Assembly: GCA_047973025.1 (NCBI GenBank)
Contig: JBKEBE010000029.1
Location: 7,277 to 71,276 of the forward strand
DNA: 64,000 nt
Source: UPXZ01 sp047973025
Lineage (GTDB): Bacteria > Bacteroidota > Bacteroidia > Bacteroidales > Paludibacteraceae
Direction: 5' to 3'
The notes under the pieces were generated by a model, which did no database searches, was not told the origin of the DNA, and was given only the letters and a program-made list of their open reading frames with translations. Positions 27,381-36,805 of the stretch are shown in pieces (position 1 is the stretch's first letter; the number at the start of each line of letters is the position of its first letter). Made by a program: the position numbers and the translations under genes.

Positions 27381-29990
27381 TTAATTAATAAGCACTTTTT
27401 GAGAAAAAGTTTTTTTTTGGAGATCGGTTACCTTTACAATGTAAACGCCTTTAGAAATACCTTTAGTTGACAATTTATCGTTGTTCGAAACTCTTATTTT
27501 CGATCCTGTAGTAGAAAAAAGCGCGATATTCTTGATTTTTTCCTGACTTTTGGTCGATAAAGTATTGTTTTCAGCTTCATACAAGATTTGAATTTTATTA
27601 TTACCTGTATTTGATGGTAAGGCTGTAGATGACAGGTAGGTGTTATTCATTACCTTGTTGATATCCGACGCGGATAATAATCCTTTGAAGAAATACAATT
27701 CGTCTATTTTTCCATTCCAGTAGTCTTTTCCCGCTTTGTGGGCACCGATACGAAATCCGCCTTGACATGCTTCAAATGCCAGGGAAGTTATGGTTTTATC
27801 TTTTATTCCATTTACGTAGTAGGTAACGTTCTTATTGACCGGATCGCATACAGCGGCAATGTGTATCCATTTGTTTCGTTCAAACAATCCGGAAGAAGAA
27901 AGATTTTGTCTGCCTCCTAAAAAGTTATTGAAATAGTATGATGTGCTGCCTTCACTCTGTGGAGTCTCTAATCGGGTGTACAGATAAATCCGACCGGTAC
28001 CATTATTGTCTTTTTGAGCTAATAAGATCTCATCTCGAAAAAAATTACCGTTTTCGACAGCACCGGAAGTTGGAATTGCATCGGATTCGTCATTTATCCA
28101 CATGCAAACCGTAGATTGATTAGTGGATGTTTGTATTATTTCGTTTTGATTTAAATCCAGATATTGGGACGCGCCATTTAGCGATAAGGATTTCCCATAA
28201 ACACCATCAGTAAAAGCATATCCCGAATTAGATGGTGTTAAGATTCGATTATTTGTGCTTATATCATTCAAATTATCATCGAAAGGATAATAAAATTCGA
28301 GTGAAGTCTCGGTGTCCGGGATTTCGACAGGGACGTTCAGTCCGACTTTTTTTGCCCATTCGTTCCATTTGGCTTTTAGGTCTTTTACTATCTCCGGATT
28401 TTCGACAGCTACATTATTGGTCTCGGATAAATCTTCCGCCAGATTGAACAGCTGCCATCCGGCATTTCTAAGCGCGACCAATTTCCAATTCCCATCGCGT
28501 ACTGCTTTGCCATTTTCGTGTTCCCAAAACAGTATTCTTGATTCATCGCTCGATTCGTTATTAAAAATAGGCATTAAACTCTTTCCTTCCGCAGCTAAAG
28601 GGGTTATCGTATTTCCTTTGTAGGTTGCAGGATATTGAGCGTCTGCAAGTTCAATACAGGTAGGCATTAAATCGATGAAATGTCCGGGTTGTGAGATAAT
28701 GCTTCCCGGATTTGTTTTTAGTCCATCGGGCCAATGAACGATCATCGGTGTGGCAGTACCGCCATGAAACGATTCTACTTTCCAGTATCGGTATGGTGTA
28801 TTGACTGCTCCGGCCCATCCGGAACCGAGATAATTCCAGGTATTTTCTCCACCGGGTGTGGGACTGTTGTGTACGAGGGCTTGTCCATCCCTTGTCCTAT
28901 CCGGTCGGTCAAAATCGCCGATGTTGTAATTTTCGGGCGAAGCTCCGTTGTCGGACATGAAGAAGATGATGGTATTGTCAAGTTGTCCGGTTGCTCTAAG
29001 CTTGTCTATTATTTTCCCGACTCCTTGATCTACACAATCAACCATAGCCGCGTGTACTTCCATATTGGACGACTGCAGACTTTTGTTGGTCTCATTCTCC
29101 CATTTTCGATTTGATTCGTTATTCGAAATAGGAGTTTTGGCAGGATCTATCAGTCCCAGTTCCACCATCTTGTTGTATCGGGTTACTCGTAACGCGTCCC
29201 ATCCGTCATCGTATTTTCCTTTGTATTTCGCGATATCTTCGGGTTTCGCGTGTAGTGGCCAATGTGGAGCCGTATAGGCAACATACATAAAGAATGGAGC
29301 ATTGTCTTCGGAGAATGAAGTTATGCTTTCTACGGCTTTATCCGTAATATAATCTGTGTAGTAGAAATCGTCCGGTATGTCTGTAATAGGGGTTTCATTA
29401 TGCACCAAACTGAACGGGTCGAAGAAATTGCCGACTCCCCATATGGTGCCCCAGTGGTTTTCAAATCCACGATTGGAAGGATAGGTATTGATTGGAGCAA
29501 ATTCGCCGTATTGTTGCTGATTGGATAGCCACAACATTTGTTCTTCATGATTTTGTCTTGCTTGTGTCAAAGACAAATGCCATTTCCCGGCCATTGCTGT
29601 CCTATATCCGGTTTCTTTTAACACTTCGGGAATCGTTACGCAATTGTTTGTTAAACTTCTTCCCATAGCGGTAATACCGACTTGCTGCGCGTACAATCCC
29701 GTTAGTAATGAAGCTCTTGAAGGACAACTTCTCGCGCTGTTGTAAAACTGAGTAAATCGTAACCCGTTAGTGGCAAGCGCGTTCAGATTAGGCGTGTTAA
29801 TCTCACCTCCATAACATCCCAAATCAGAATATCCCATATCGTCCACTACAATGAATAGGATATTTGGTTTTTCAGTATTTTCGGCATTTGCAGTTAATCC
29901 TAAAGCAAATGTGCTTACCAAACCACCAGAAAAGAGGAGTTTCTTCCGTATGAGTGTGTTTTTTCCGGTAATAGACTTTTTTATTTTCAT
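27381..29990 (-). CDS. Secreted sulfatase with LamG-like and T9SS sorting domains, serine-type active site
   Basis: This S1-family sulfatase has 869 residues. A long signal peptide (~1-36) precedes VVDDMGYSD (metal ligands D50, D51) and the active-site motif S-C-P-S-R with Ser88 at the position converted to formylglycine. MAGKWHL and FFMSDNGA are also present. The sulfatase domain ends near residue 560. A LamG/concanavalin-like module (~565-780: YYPFDDNLNDIS ... KIDELYFFKG) and a T9SS sorting domain (SKGVYIVKV) follow, so unlike the other sulfatase it should be extracellular. The start is preceded by the 13-base leader and by one copy of the 74-bp repeat carrying a -7 box, which makes it the first gene of a transcription unit running to lower coordinates. 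Confidence 0.93.
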   Translation of the reverse strand: MKIKKSITGKNTLIRKKLLFSGGLVSTFALGLTANAENTEKPNILFIVVDDMGYSDLGCYGGEINTPNLNALATNGLRFTQFYNSARSCPSRASLLTGLYAQQVGITAMGRSLTNNCVTIPEVLKETGYRTAMAGKWHLSLTQARQNHEEQMLWLSNQQQYGEFAPINTYPSNRGFENHWGTIWGVGNFFDPFSLVHNETPITDIPDDFYYTDYITDKAVESITSFSEDNAPFFMYVAYTAPHWPLHAKPEDIAKYKGKYDDGWDALRVTRYNKMVELGLIDPAKTPISNNESNRKWENETNKSLQSSNMEVHAAMVDCVDQGVGKIIDKLRATGQLDNTIIFFMSDNGASPENYNIGDFDRPDRTRDGQALVHNSPTPGGENTWNYLGSGWAGAVNTPYRYWKVESFHGGTATPMIVHWPDGLKTNPGSIISQPGHFIDLMPTCIELADAQYPATYKGNTITPLAAEGKSLMPIFNNESSDESRILFWEHENGKAVRDGNWKLVALRNAGWQLFNLAEDLSETNNVAVENPEIVKDLKAKWNEWAKKVGLNVPVEIPDTETSLEFYYPFDDNLNDISTNNRILTPSNSGYAFTDGVYGKSLSLNGASQYLDLNQNEIIQTSTNQSTVCMWINDESDAIPTSGAVENGNFFRDEILLAQKDNNGTGRIYLYTRLETPQSEGSTSYYFNNFLGGRQNLSSSGLFERNKWIHIAAVCDPVNKNVTYYVNGIKDKTITSLAFEACQGGFRIGAHKAGKDYWNGKIDELYFFKGLLSASDINKVMNNTYLSSTALPSNTGNNKIQILYEAENNTLSTKSQEKIKNIALFSTTGSKIRVSNNDKLSTKGISKGVYIVKVTDLQKKTFSQKVLIN

Positions 29991-30004
29991 GTGTTTATTT
30001 TTTT

Positions 30005-30078
30005 CATTAAGGACACATGGTACACGCCATTAATCATTCCCTTGTGTGTCAAAGTTATTTTTACATGGCTGTTTCATG
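30005..30078 (-). repeat. 74-bp intergenic repeat, copy 1
   Basis: This segment matches 36806-36879 at all but two of 74 positions by eye. Similarity extends through the AT-rich leader to the start codon of the gene downstream. On the minus strand it contains AAACAGCCATG, TAACTTTG, then ACACACAAGGGAATGATTAATGG and TGTGTCC. The outer GACACA and TGTGTC can pair in an mRNA leader. It also holds a 15-codon ATG-to-TAA frame opening MKQPC; because the copies are nearly identical, this cannot be tested here. Confidence 0.85.
30050..30057 (-). promoter_or_regulatory. -7 box TAACTTTG ahead of the 27381-29990 sulfatase
   Basis: TAACTTTG on the minus strand fits TAnnTTTG, the -7 element read by the primary sigma factor of Bacteroidota. 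It lies about 60 bases before the ATG. The -33 region holds AAACAGCCAT rather than TTTG, so the promoter may need an activator. The same arrangement occurs in repeat copy 2. Confidence 0.55.
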
Positions 30079-30346
30079 GTAATAAATCTTTTTTATCCGC
30101 GTAAGATTATGTTTTGAGAAGTATAACGTAAAGTTGTAATCAATATCAAGATTGTTTTATCGGAATTAAAAATAATAAGTTAAGTAATCACTTACAGGTA
30201 GAGAAGAAACGCGGTCGGGAATACCCAAATCATCCGAAAATTTAGACTGAAATAGGATGTCGGGAGTTGATGAGTTGGAGAAATACGATAATAATAATTT
30301 GTATTTGCAACCTGTTTCTTTTATGCTTTTTGAAGATGAAAATTAA
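30079..30346. other. Intergenic stretch without a recognisable gene
   Basis: AT-rich spacer between the 74-bp repeat and the terminator of the GH2 gene. I found no open frame, RNA fold or repeat in it that I could support. Confidence 0.5.
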
Positions 30347-30381
30347 TTATCGGATTGCAGACAAATGCTGCAATCCGATAA
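30347..30381 (-). terminator. Strong hairpin terminator of the GH2 gene
   Basis: TTATCGGATTGCAG, a 7-base loop and CTGCAATCCGATAA form a perfect 14-bp stem that begins 8 bases past the TAA stop of the 30389-35713 gene. A moderately T-rich tract (TTAATTTTC) follows on the minus strand. It separates the GH2 unit from the sulfatase unit, which has its own promoter-like repeat. Confidence 0.75.
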
Positions 30382-30388
30382 ATAAAAA

Positions 30389-33300
30389 TTAACGGTTAAC
30401 AACCTTTACTGCTTCAACATTTCTGTCATAGACAGATTTAATGACGTAAATTCCGGCGGGAACTTTTACGCTTTTAACTGTCTGAACATCCAAGCGATGA
30501 ATTAGTGTTCCGTTCAGGTTGTAAATCCAAACATCAGTCGGATTTTTTACTTCAAGTACCAATGCTCCGTTTAAAGAACGAACATTCAGATTTCTAACTT
30601 TATCCAACCGGTCGGCAGGAATACTCGTGTCATCTTTTGCACTGAAAACAGGGTAGGGTGATGTTGCGGGATCCATTTTCCAAACATTCGCGAAATCCCA
30701 ACCCAATCCTTCGTACAGGCTTTGATTTTGGAAATCGGCAATCGGACGTTTTTGAGTCTCTGTAGCGCGCGCTAATTGATTACTTCTCGTAGGATTAAAC
30801 AACGGATTCAAGACCATGTCATTTCTCGTCAAACAATCTACAAATTCATTCAGACGAGTACCGTCGGAACCATATGAGATAAATTCATTGCCGGATCCAC
30901 TAACGACTTCACTACTTAAAGAAACCACGCCAATCATGCTGTTGACACCGCCTTCAAGTCGGGAAGCAATACCGGACGCGTCACGATTGTCTGCAACTAA
31001 GGCATCGGCGTGAGAGATCTTTACGGTTCCGGTGTAATAACTATTTTCAATACGCGTATCACTGGCTACCCCAATGAAACCTCCGGCTTGCCATTCGGTC
31101 GAAGTAACTTGTCCATCTACAACATAACAGTTCTTGATTTTAGTTCCTGTTCCTTGGAATGTACCGCCAATTAGTCCGCCTGTATGGTCTCTACCAACAA
31201 TTACCGGTTGTGTAACAACCACTTTCTCGATGGTAACACCGATACCTCTACCGAGTAATGAACCCACGTCATTATTCCCCGTAACCCAGGGTTGATCTAA
31301 ATTCATATCGGTAAAATGCGCTCTTACGGCATAACCAAATAATCCGATGTTATTCTCACTACCTCTTGAAATCTCCGGACAGACAATTTTGTGTCCGTTA
31401 CCATCCAAATATCCTCTAAATGGTGTATTGATATTACCAATCGGTTCATAACCGGCTTCGGAATACATGTCAATATCAGCTGTCAATTTGTAGAAGCCGG
31501 AAAGATTGTTTTTGATCGCTTTGAATTGTTCCGCGTTGGCAACTTCGATCCATACGGGTTCCACTATTGGCTCGTAGTCAAGCGGCATGGTAATATCGGT
31601 AGAATAAACTCCCAGATCAATTTTTTGACCACCGCTTGTTTGAATGACGTGGATCGCGAATAAGTTATCGCCTCCCCAGTTTATGGCAGCCTTAGCTTCT
31701 TCAGAAATAGTAATGTCTTGGTAGCTGGTAATATAACCGGTACCGGAAGCGGCTAAAACTCCGTTGATGTACAATTCGTAATCTTCATCGTAGAAGATGG
31801 TGTATTTTACATTTGCTTTTTCAGCTTCTGAAAGATTCGGTAATTGAACCATCTTACGCAGGAAGATGCTCTGATCGCGCCAATAGGTCGTTTCAGTATC
31901 GCCAAATCCGGATATACCTGATTTCCAAGAACTGTCATCGAAAGCGGGATTGCTATTCCAACCTGTTCCCGGGTCAACAAATGTTACATCTCCGGTCACG
32001 TATTTCCATAATTCACCACCCTGTGAAGAAGTCTTCAAGATAGGATTCAGTGTATTGGATTTCATCCATTTAATACCTTCTTTCAATACTTTTCCGGCAA
32101 CGCTGTCTTCCAAAGCTAGTTTATTTACCTTACGATCGTACGTGATAAGACCGTTGATTTCTTCTTCTACATCGGAAGTTTGCGTGTAAACAATACCCGC
32201 GATTCCACCGGTAGTCAGCTCGTACGATTTTGTATTGAATAATTTGAATTTGTCGGCTAATTCTTGAGCGGTAGTAACACTCGCGTACGGGTTGTTTGCC
32301 GAACTCCAAATGTGATTTTCGATGACATAACCGTAACCGCCCGTCTCGCCGGTTACAGAAACACGTTCGTTGTATTTGTTGGTGTGCAATGCCGGTTCAG
32401 TATAATTATGCCTGTCGAGAATATCGCCAATTTCGTAGCTTGTCCAACCTGATGCCGGATTTATTAGTCTGGTGTTGTCGAGATTTTTGATGGCGTTAAC
32501 TCCGTTGATAGTGTGTGACGGGTCGCCTTTTGCCGGAACATCACTGCCCGCGAATTGCGCCCAACCTTCGTTAAACGGTACCCACATCACGATAGACGGA
32601 TAATTCTTTAAGCTCTTAACCAATGCTTCCGTTTCGCGTAAGAAATTTTGTTTTACGGCATCGTCAGACCCGTCGCCAACAACTCTTCTCGTAAGTAGTC
32701 CGGCAGGAGTAGGCATGTCTTGCCAAACCATCAAACCGATGGAGTCGCAATAATAGTACCAACGAGCAGGTTCAACCTTAATGTGCTTGCGTACCATATT
32801 CATTCCTAAGTCTTTCAAAACTTCAAGATCATAACGGAGTGCCGAATAGGTTGGCGGGGTGTGCAAACCATCGGGCCAGAAACCTTGATCAAGTGTGCCG
32901 TAGTGGAACACCGGTTCATTGTTCAGGAACATATACGGTTTGTCGCGAAGCATACCTTTGGATATTTTGCGCATTCCGAAATAGCTATTTACTTTATCCA
33001 ATTCGGAACCAGCCTTTTCAACTGTAATTTCCAATCCGTACAGGAACGGAGAATCGGGCGACCAGAGTTTGGCGTTGCTGACAGGTATTACAGATTCCTG
33101 CCCTATTGTAACGGTTTGTTCGGTAACCTTGGTAGTGCCGTCCATGATTGCTACTTTGGCGGTAGCACCATCAGCATTCAACGCGTCCACTTTAATTTTA
33201 AGAGTGCTGTTGTCCACGTCAGGAGTAATTGTTAAATCATTGATATGGGTTGGAGAAACCGCTTCGTACCATACCGTTTGCCAAATACCGCTGGACGGAG

Positions 33301-35713
33301 TGTACCAGATGCCGCCCGGTATCGGGTCTTGTTTCCCTCTCGGATTGCCACCTTTGGTCGGGTCATAGACTTGTACGACGATTTCTTGCGCGCCACTCGG
33401 ATTCAAGGCTGCCGTAATGTCAGCAGAGAATGGATCGTATCCGCCGATATGATGCGCTACCTGCGTACCGTTTACAAATACATACGTTTCCCAATCTACT
33501 GCACCAAAATTCAGAATAATTTGTTTTCCTGCGTGTGAAGGGTCCAACTCAAAGGTACGTTTGTAATAATACGTTTTATCCATATTGTCATAGTCTATAT
33601 CCATAATGCCGGACAAGGCGGATTCAACAGGATAAGGAACCAGAATTTGACGTCTGTAGGCTTCTGATGCGTTATACGTTCCGAAATTGGCGGTAGATTC
33701 TTGACGGGTAAATTCCCAGATTCCATTCAGATTAACCCAGTTGTCGCGTTGTAGTTGTGGACGTGGATACTCATCCAGAATTGGGTCTGTCCCTTGTAGT
33801 TCTTCTCCCCAAGGAGTCATCAAAGCGGCAGTTTTCTTTTGGTAGGGCGATGAATATGTTGTTCCATCCGGCGCGTATGCTCCTGTATTATCAATAGAGA
33901 TGGACTCAATTTCTACATCTGTTCCGCTTTTGCCGGTCGGCTTGCCAAAAAATACGTATGATCCGTCAAAAACAGGGTCCGGTTGTCCTTCAAACAAGAA
34001 GAAATCATCGAAATAGAGTAATCCCGGATCGCCCCATTCATCCCATCCGGATTTTTCGTTCGTGTTTTCGGTAAAGAATCGAAGCGTGTGATTGTCTGCA
34101 TCGGTTGTAAAGGTTACAATTATATTTTTCCATTGCGGGAAATCACTATTGTTTACGTCTTTATACCACAGTTGGTTATTTCCGTTATTTACGTGCATTT
34201 TTAAGTGGTCTCCTCCCCATTGTGCGAAGTGATACCAGAAACTGAATGTATAGGTCTTTCCAACTTCCAGTTCGACTTGAGCATTGAGAATGGAGTTTCT
34301 TCCTTGGGAACGGGCAGCACTAAAATCAGTAGCGTAAGGCACTGTATTGCTGAAGCAATTGAAATAGCGAAGCGAATATCTTCCACTACGTGCCCAGTGA
34401 TTTCCAGATTCTCCATTTCCTTGCCTTTTAAACTGAACGCGAACTCGCGCTCCCCAGAAAGGATGCCAAAATGGTGTTTCGTCCCAATCGTATTGCGCGT
34501 TTGCCTGCGTAGTTTCATCCCAGCCGGGATAATATACCAAGAATTGCCTGTAGTTATCCGGATTTACAATCGAAGTATCGTTCCGTGCGTCTCCTGCCGG
34601 AAAATAGTCAAAATCGGGATCTTCAAAATCGCCATTTGGGAACAAATTAACAGCCCCGATAGGTATTCTGGAAGGCATGATTTTTTCGCTGAAATACACG
34701 TTGTCAAGTGCCAGCCGGTTTGTATTGGCGGCACCGGTTGGAGTTTCCAGAATGAATCGTTCGTATCCGCCGCCTCCCGGCATGTTTTGAGTTTCATAAT
34801 ATTTCCAGTTTTTATTGGCTTTGTCAACGACTCCGTACATAACGCGACTTCCGGCCGGATCGAACCAACCATTAATATCACGCCAACTACCATCTTCGTC
34901 TCCGTAAAAAATATTTTTAGCCCAGAAACTGACATCGTAAGCGGCTTCGGATTTGACAGGTATAAATTCATTTTTGAATGTACCTTTGTCCACAAATAAA
35001 CCGTATTTACCTGTTTGAACATGAGCAGGATCGTTCGAAATGGTAAGTGTACCCGGTCTGTCTTCTACCGTGGTATTCCATCCGTGTTCGGTAGTCAATG
35101 TCCCTTTCTCAAAACCGCCATCGTTCAAGATGTTGTCCGTTTTGAATGATTGCAGTGGAACAGATCCGAGTAAAACGTCGTCTCGCCAAACTCGTACTTT
35201 TTCATCGGGAGCTACTACTACACGATAGGTGTGAAATCCATCTGTCGCGTCGGCGTTACTCAAAACACGGGTAGTGTCAAGTGGATTCGCGTGTTCTGTC
35301 AGTAGCGAGTTTGAGAGTTCCAGTCGGAAACCTTTCCCACCTCCGATTCCGGATACATTGAAAGAACCGGGAGTGGCATTGATTACTTTCGCCTTAAAAA
35401 TGACCGTAAAACCGGTCGCTGGCGAAAATCCTACATTTGGTTTGAACCATCCGTACTGAGAAAAAAGTCCGGAGACTTCGTTCACTTTCAGTTTCAGCGC
35501 GGTACCTGCTACCGCGGAAATCTCAGAAGGTGCTACCAACAAGTCTTTTGCCGCTTGTTCCCAAGACATGCTGGAATCAAATCTCATTTGACGCCATCCT
35601 TGCGTGTCGGGCATTGAAGTGCCGGAAAACACATTCTGAGGTGCTTGACCATATCCTAACGTGCAAATCAGGAAAAGGCTGCAAGCCAGAAAAATTGTTT
35701 TTTTGCTTTTCAT
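30389..35713 (-). CDS. Giant secreted GH2 enzyme with CBM-like, GLUG and T9SS sorting domains
   Basis: The 1774-residue protein has a signal peptide (~1-22). A LamG/DUF1080-like domain (~30-195) is followed by two CBM4/9-like beta-sandwiches (~195-345 opening NDGGFEKG, ~355-590 opening FPNGDFEDP). The GH2 catalytic core (~640-1215) starts YPRPQLQRDNWVNLNG and carries the acid/base Glu in VPFNEGWAQ and the nucleophile Glu in VTGETGGYG. A beta-sandwich (~1230-1385) like the one inserted in the GtaA-like proteins follows. GLUG-type repeats (~1395-1690: GLFGYAV, GSLLGR, GGLIGG, GGFIGVA) then form a likely beta-helix, and a T9SS tail ends the protein. GH2 covers beta-galactosidase, glucuronidase, mannosidase and others; specificity is not determinable by eye. 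It is transcribed after the BT_3987-like lipoprotein gene. Confidence 0.9.
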   Translation of the reverse strand: MKSKKTIFLACSLFLICTLGYGQAPQNVFSGTSMPDTQGWRQMRFDSSMSWEQAAKDLLVAPSEISAVAGTALKLKVNEVSGLFSQYGWFKPNVGFSPATGFTVIFKAKVINATPGSFNVSGIGGGKGFRLELSNSLLTEHANPLDTTRVLSNADATDGFHTYRVVVAPDEKVRVWRDDVLLGSVPLQSFKTDNILNDGGFEKGTLTTEHGWNTTVEDRPGTLTISNDPAHVQTGKYGLFVDKGTFKNEFIPVKSEAAYDVSFWAKNIFYGDEDGSWRDINGWFDPAGSRVMYGVVDKANKNWKYYETQNMPGGGGYERFILETPTGAANTNRLALDNVYFSEKIMPSRIPIGAVNLFPNGDFEDPDFDYFPAGDARNDTSIVNPDNYRQFLVYYPGWDETTQANAQYDWDETPFWHPFWGARVRVQFKRQGNGESGNHWARSGRYSLRYFNCFSNTVPYATDFSAARSQGRNSILNAQVELEVGKTYTFSFWYHFAQWGGDHLKMHVNNGNNQLWYKDVNNSDFPQWKNIIVTFTTDADNHTLRFFTENTNEKSGWDEWGDPGLLYFDDFFLFEGQPDPVFDGSYVFFGKPTGKSGTDVEIESISIDNTGAYAPDGTTYSSPYQKKTAALMTPWGEELQGTDPILDEYPRPQLQRDNWVNLNGIWEFTRQESTANFGTYNASEAYRRQILVPYPVESALSGIMDIDYDNMDKTYYYKRTFELDPSHAGKQIILNFGAVDWETYVFVNGTQVAHHIGGYDPFSADITAALNPSGAQEIVVQVYDPTKGGNPRGKQDPIPGGIWYTPSSGIWQTVWYEAVSPTHINDLTITPDVDNSTLKIKVDALNADGATAKVAIMDGTTKVTEQTVTIGQESVIPVSNAKLWSPDSPFLYGLEITVEKAGSELDKVNSYFGMRKISKGMLRDKPYMFLNNEPVFHYGTLDQGFWPDGLHTPPTYSALRYDLEVLKDLGMNMVRKHIKVEPARWYYYCDSIGLMVWQDMPTPAGLLTRRVVGDGSDDAVKQNFLRETEALVKSLKNYPSIVMWVPFNEGWAQFAGSDVPAKGDPSHTINGVNAIKNLDNTRLINPASGWTSYEIGDILDRHNYTEPALHTNKYNERVSVTGETGGYGYVIENHIWSSANNPYASVTTAQELADKFKLFNTKSYELTTGGIAGIVYTQTSDVEEEINGLITYDRKVNKLALEDSVAGKVLKEGIKWMKSNTLNPILKTSSQGGELWKYVTGDVTFVDPGTGWNSNPAFDDSSWKSGISGFGDTETTYWRDQSIFLRKMVQLPNLSEAEKANVKYTIFYDEDYELYINGVLAASGTGYITSYQDITISEEAKAAINWGGDNLFAIHVIQTSGGQKIDLGVYSTDITMPLDYEPIVEPVWIEVANAEQFKAIKNNLSGFYKLTADIDMYSEAGYEPIGNINTPFRGYLDGNGHKIVCPEISRGSENNIGLFGYAVRAHFTDMNLDQPWVTGNNDVGSLLGRGIGVTIEKVVVTQPVIVGRDHTGGLIGGTFQGTGTKIKNCYVVDGQVTSTEWQAGGFIGVASDTRIENSYYTGTVKISHADALVADNRDASGIASRLEGGVNSMIGVVSLSSEVVSGSGNEFISYGSDGTRLNEFVDCLTRNDMVLNPLFNPTRSNQLARATETQKRPIADFQNQSLYEGLGWDFANVWKMDPATSPYPVFSAKDDTSIPADRLDKVRNLNVRSLNGALVLEVKNPTDVWIYNLNGTLIHRLDVQTVKSVKVPAGIYVIKSVYDRNVEAVKVVNR

Positions 35714-35765
35714 TGTAAATTAGTTTAAATTAAACATTGGAGTTTATTATTTGAGATTGAAAATA

Positions 35766-35790
35766 CCCCGCCTTTCGCGAAAGACGAGGG
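35766..35790 (-). terminator. GC-rich hairpin between the lipoprotein and GH2 genes
   Basis: CCCCG-C-CTTTC-GC-GAAAG-A-CGAGGG forms a stem of about 11 pairs centred on the palindrome CTTTCGCGAAAG. It lies between the stop of the 35801-36784 gene and the start of the GH2 gene. The minus-strand tail is TATTTTC, a weak T tract. It may attenuate or process the message so that the lipoprotein and the large enzyme are made in different amounts. Confidence 0.55.
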
Positions 35791-35800
35791 TAAGAGTTGG

Positions 35801-36784
35801 TTATTCGAATATTTCTTGCTGATCTTGTTCCGGAATTTGCGTGTTACGTCTTCGTTCCATTACATAAGTCCCATTAAATTTGTAGGTTACGGAGTATAAA
35901 GGGTTTGTTACATCGTTGTAGGTATATTTCAGGTACATGGTCGTTGTCTTGATCTGAAGATAGGGCTGTAAATCGTCCATTCTCGTATCTACCGTATAAT
36001 AACAATTCTCCGGCTCATAGGTAAATCCGATAGCTGTACTGTCTGCCGATAGTGTAATCGCTCCTTTTCCTAAGGCTTCGTCTAAGGCATGGAAACTCGC
36101 TCGAACTTTATACAACGCTCTGTTTCGAGCATCTTCTTCGGTGAGTCCCGCGTAGAAAAATACTGTATTTTGATCAACAACACGCATTTCCCTTGTCTCG
36201 ACGGAAGTTGGAGTTGTACTGCCTGATTCAGTGATGCTACCACCTGTTGCGGAGTATGTTCCGGAATAATCATTAAAAGGAATGATGCGCATTAATGAAC
36301 GGTTGTACCATTTTTTTGGAGATGGAATGAATTCAGATGTTTCTACAATCTTGAGCGGCAAGATATATTTTTCAACCAGATCCAAATTATCAATTTTAAA
36401 ATCAATGTCAATGTATCCGATTTCTTCTCCGGCTGGAATTGTCGTCTTCATGGTCTGAAAACTGTAATTCTGCGGTTCAAGAAGTCGAAAGAATAAATCT
36501 TCGCGCGTAAAATAACGAGATTGATTCATCGCGTCGAGCGTGTCCGGGTCCAAAGCGATTGAAACTTCTATGGTTCGATCATTCATCGTCGTACCACTAA
36601 CTTCTACCGGAATCCTGTAACGAACAACCCCACCTTCCGAATTATAGTTAAGATAGGTATTGACATAACCCGATCGGGTAAACGAAATGTATTTCTCGTA
36701 TTGTTCTTCCTTCCATTCATCGTTACACCCGAAAAATAGGAATCCGATGAACGATAAAATGCTATAAAAAACGATTCTTTTCAT
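35801..36784 (-). CDS. BT_3987-type (DUF1735/DUF4973-like) surface lipoprotein
   Basis: The 327-residue lipoprotein has its lipobox at FFGC (C20) followed by NDEWKEE, an acidic stretch like the lipoprotein export signal that sends proteins to the cell surface. An N-terminal beta domain (~30-155: YISFTRSGYV, VRYRIPVEVSGTT, TIPAGEEIGYIDIDFKI, EKYILPLKIV) matches the BT_3987/DUF1735 pattern found in proteins encoded next to SusD. The C-terminal half (DYSGTYSATGG ... SVTYKFNGTYVMER) is a DUF4973-like barrel. It most likely binds glycan beside the SusCD complex. It has its own upstream copy of the 74-bp repeat, so it can be transcribed apart from susCD. Confidence 0.75.
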   Translation of the reverse strand: MKRIVFYSILSFIGFLFFGCNDEWKEEQYEKYISFTRSGYVNTYLNYNSEGGVVRYRIPVEVSGTTMNDRTIEVSIALDPDTLDAMNQSRYFTREDLFFRLLEPQNYSFQTMKTTIPAGEEIGYIDIDFKIDNLDLVEKYILPLKIVETSEFIPSPKKWYNRSLMRIIPFNDYSGTYSATGGSITESGSTTPTSVETREMRVVDQNTVFFYAGLTEEDARNRALYKVRASFHALDEALGKGAITLSADSTAIGFTYEPENCYYTVDTRMDDLQPYLQIKTTTMYLKYTYNDVTNPLYSVTYKFNGTYVMERRRNTQIPEQDQQEIFE

Positions 36785-36805
36785 GTGTTTATTTTTTATT
36801 TTTTA

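Noticed and set aside
30035..30078. 15-codon leader peptide (MKQPC...) inside the 74-bp repeat
   Set aside because: The second copy is nearly identical, so codon conservation cannot be judged, and the degenerate copy at 51665-51696 has no ATG; kept only as an alternative.
34205..34999. 264-codon open frame antisense to the GH2 gene
   Set aside because: It lies fully inside the large enzyme gene on the other strand, has no recognisable domain, and its composition is that of a reverse-frame shadow.
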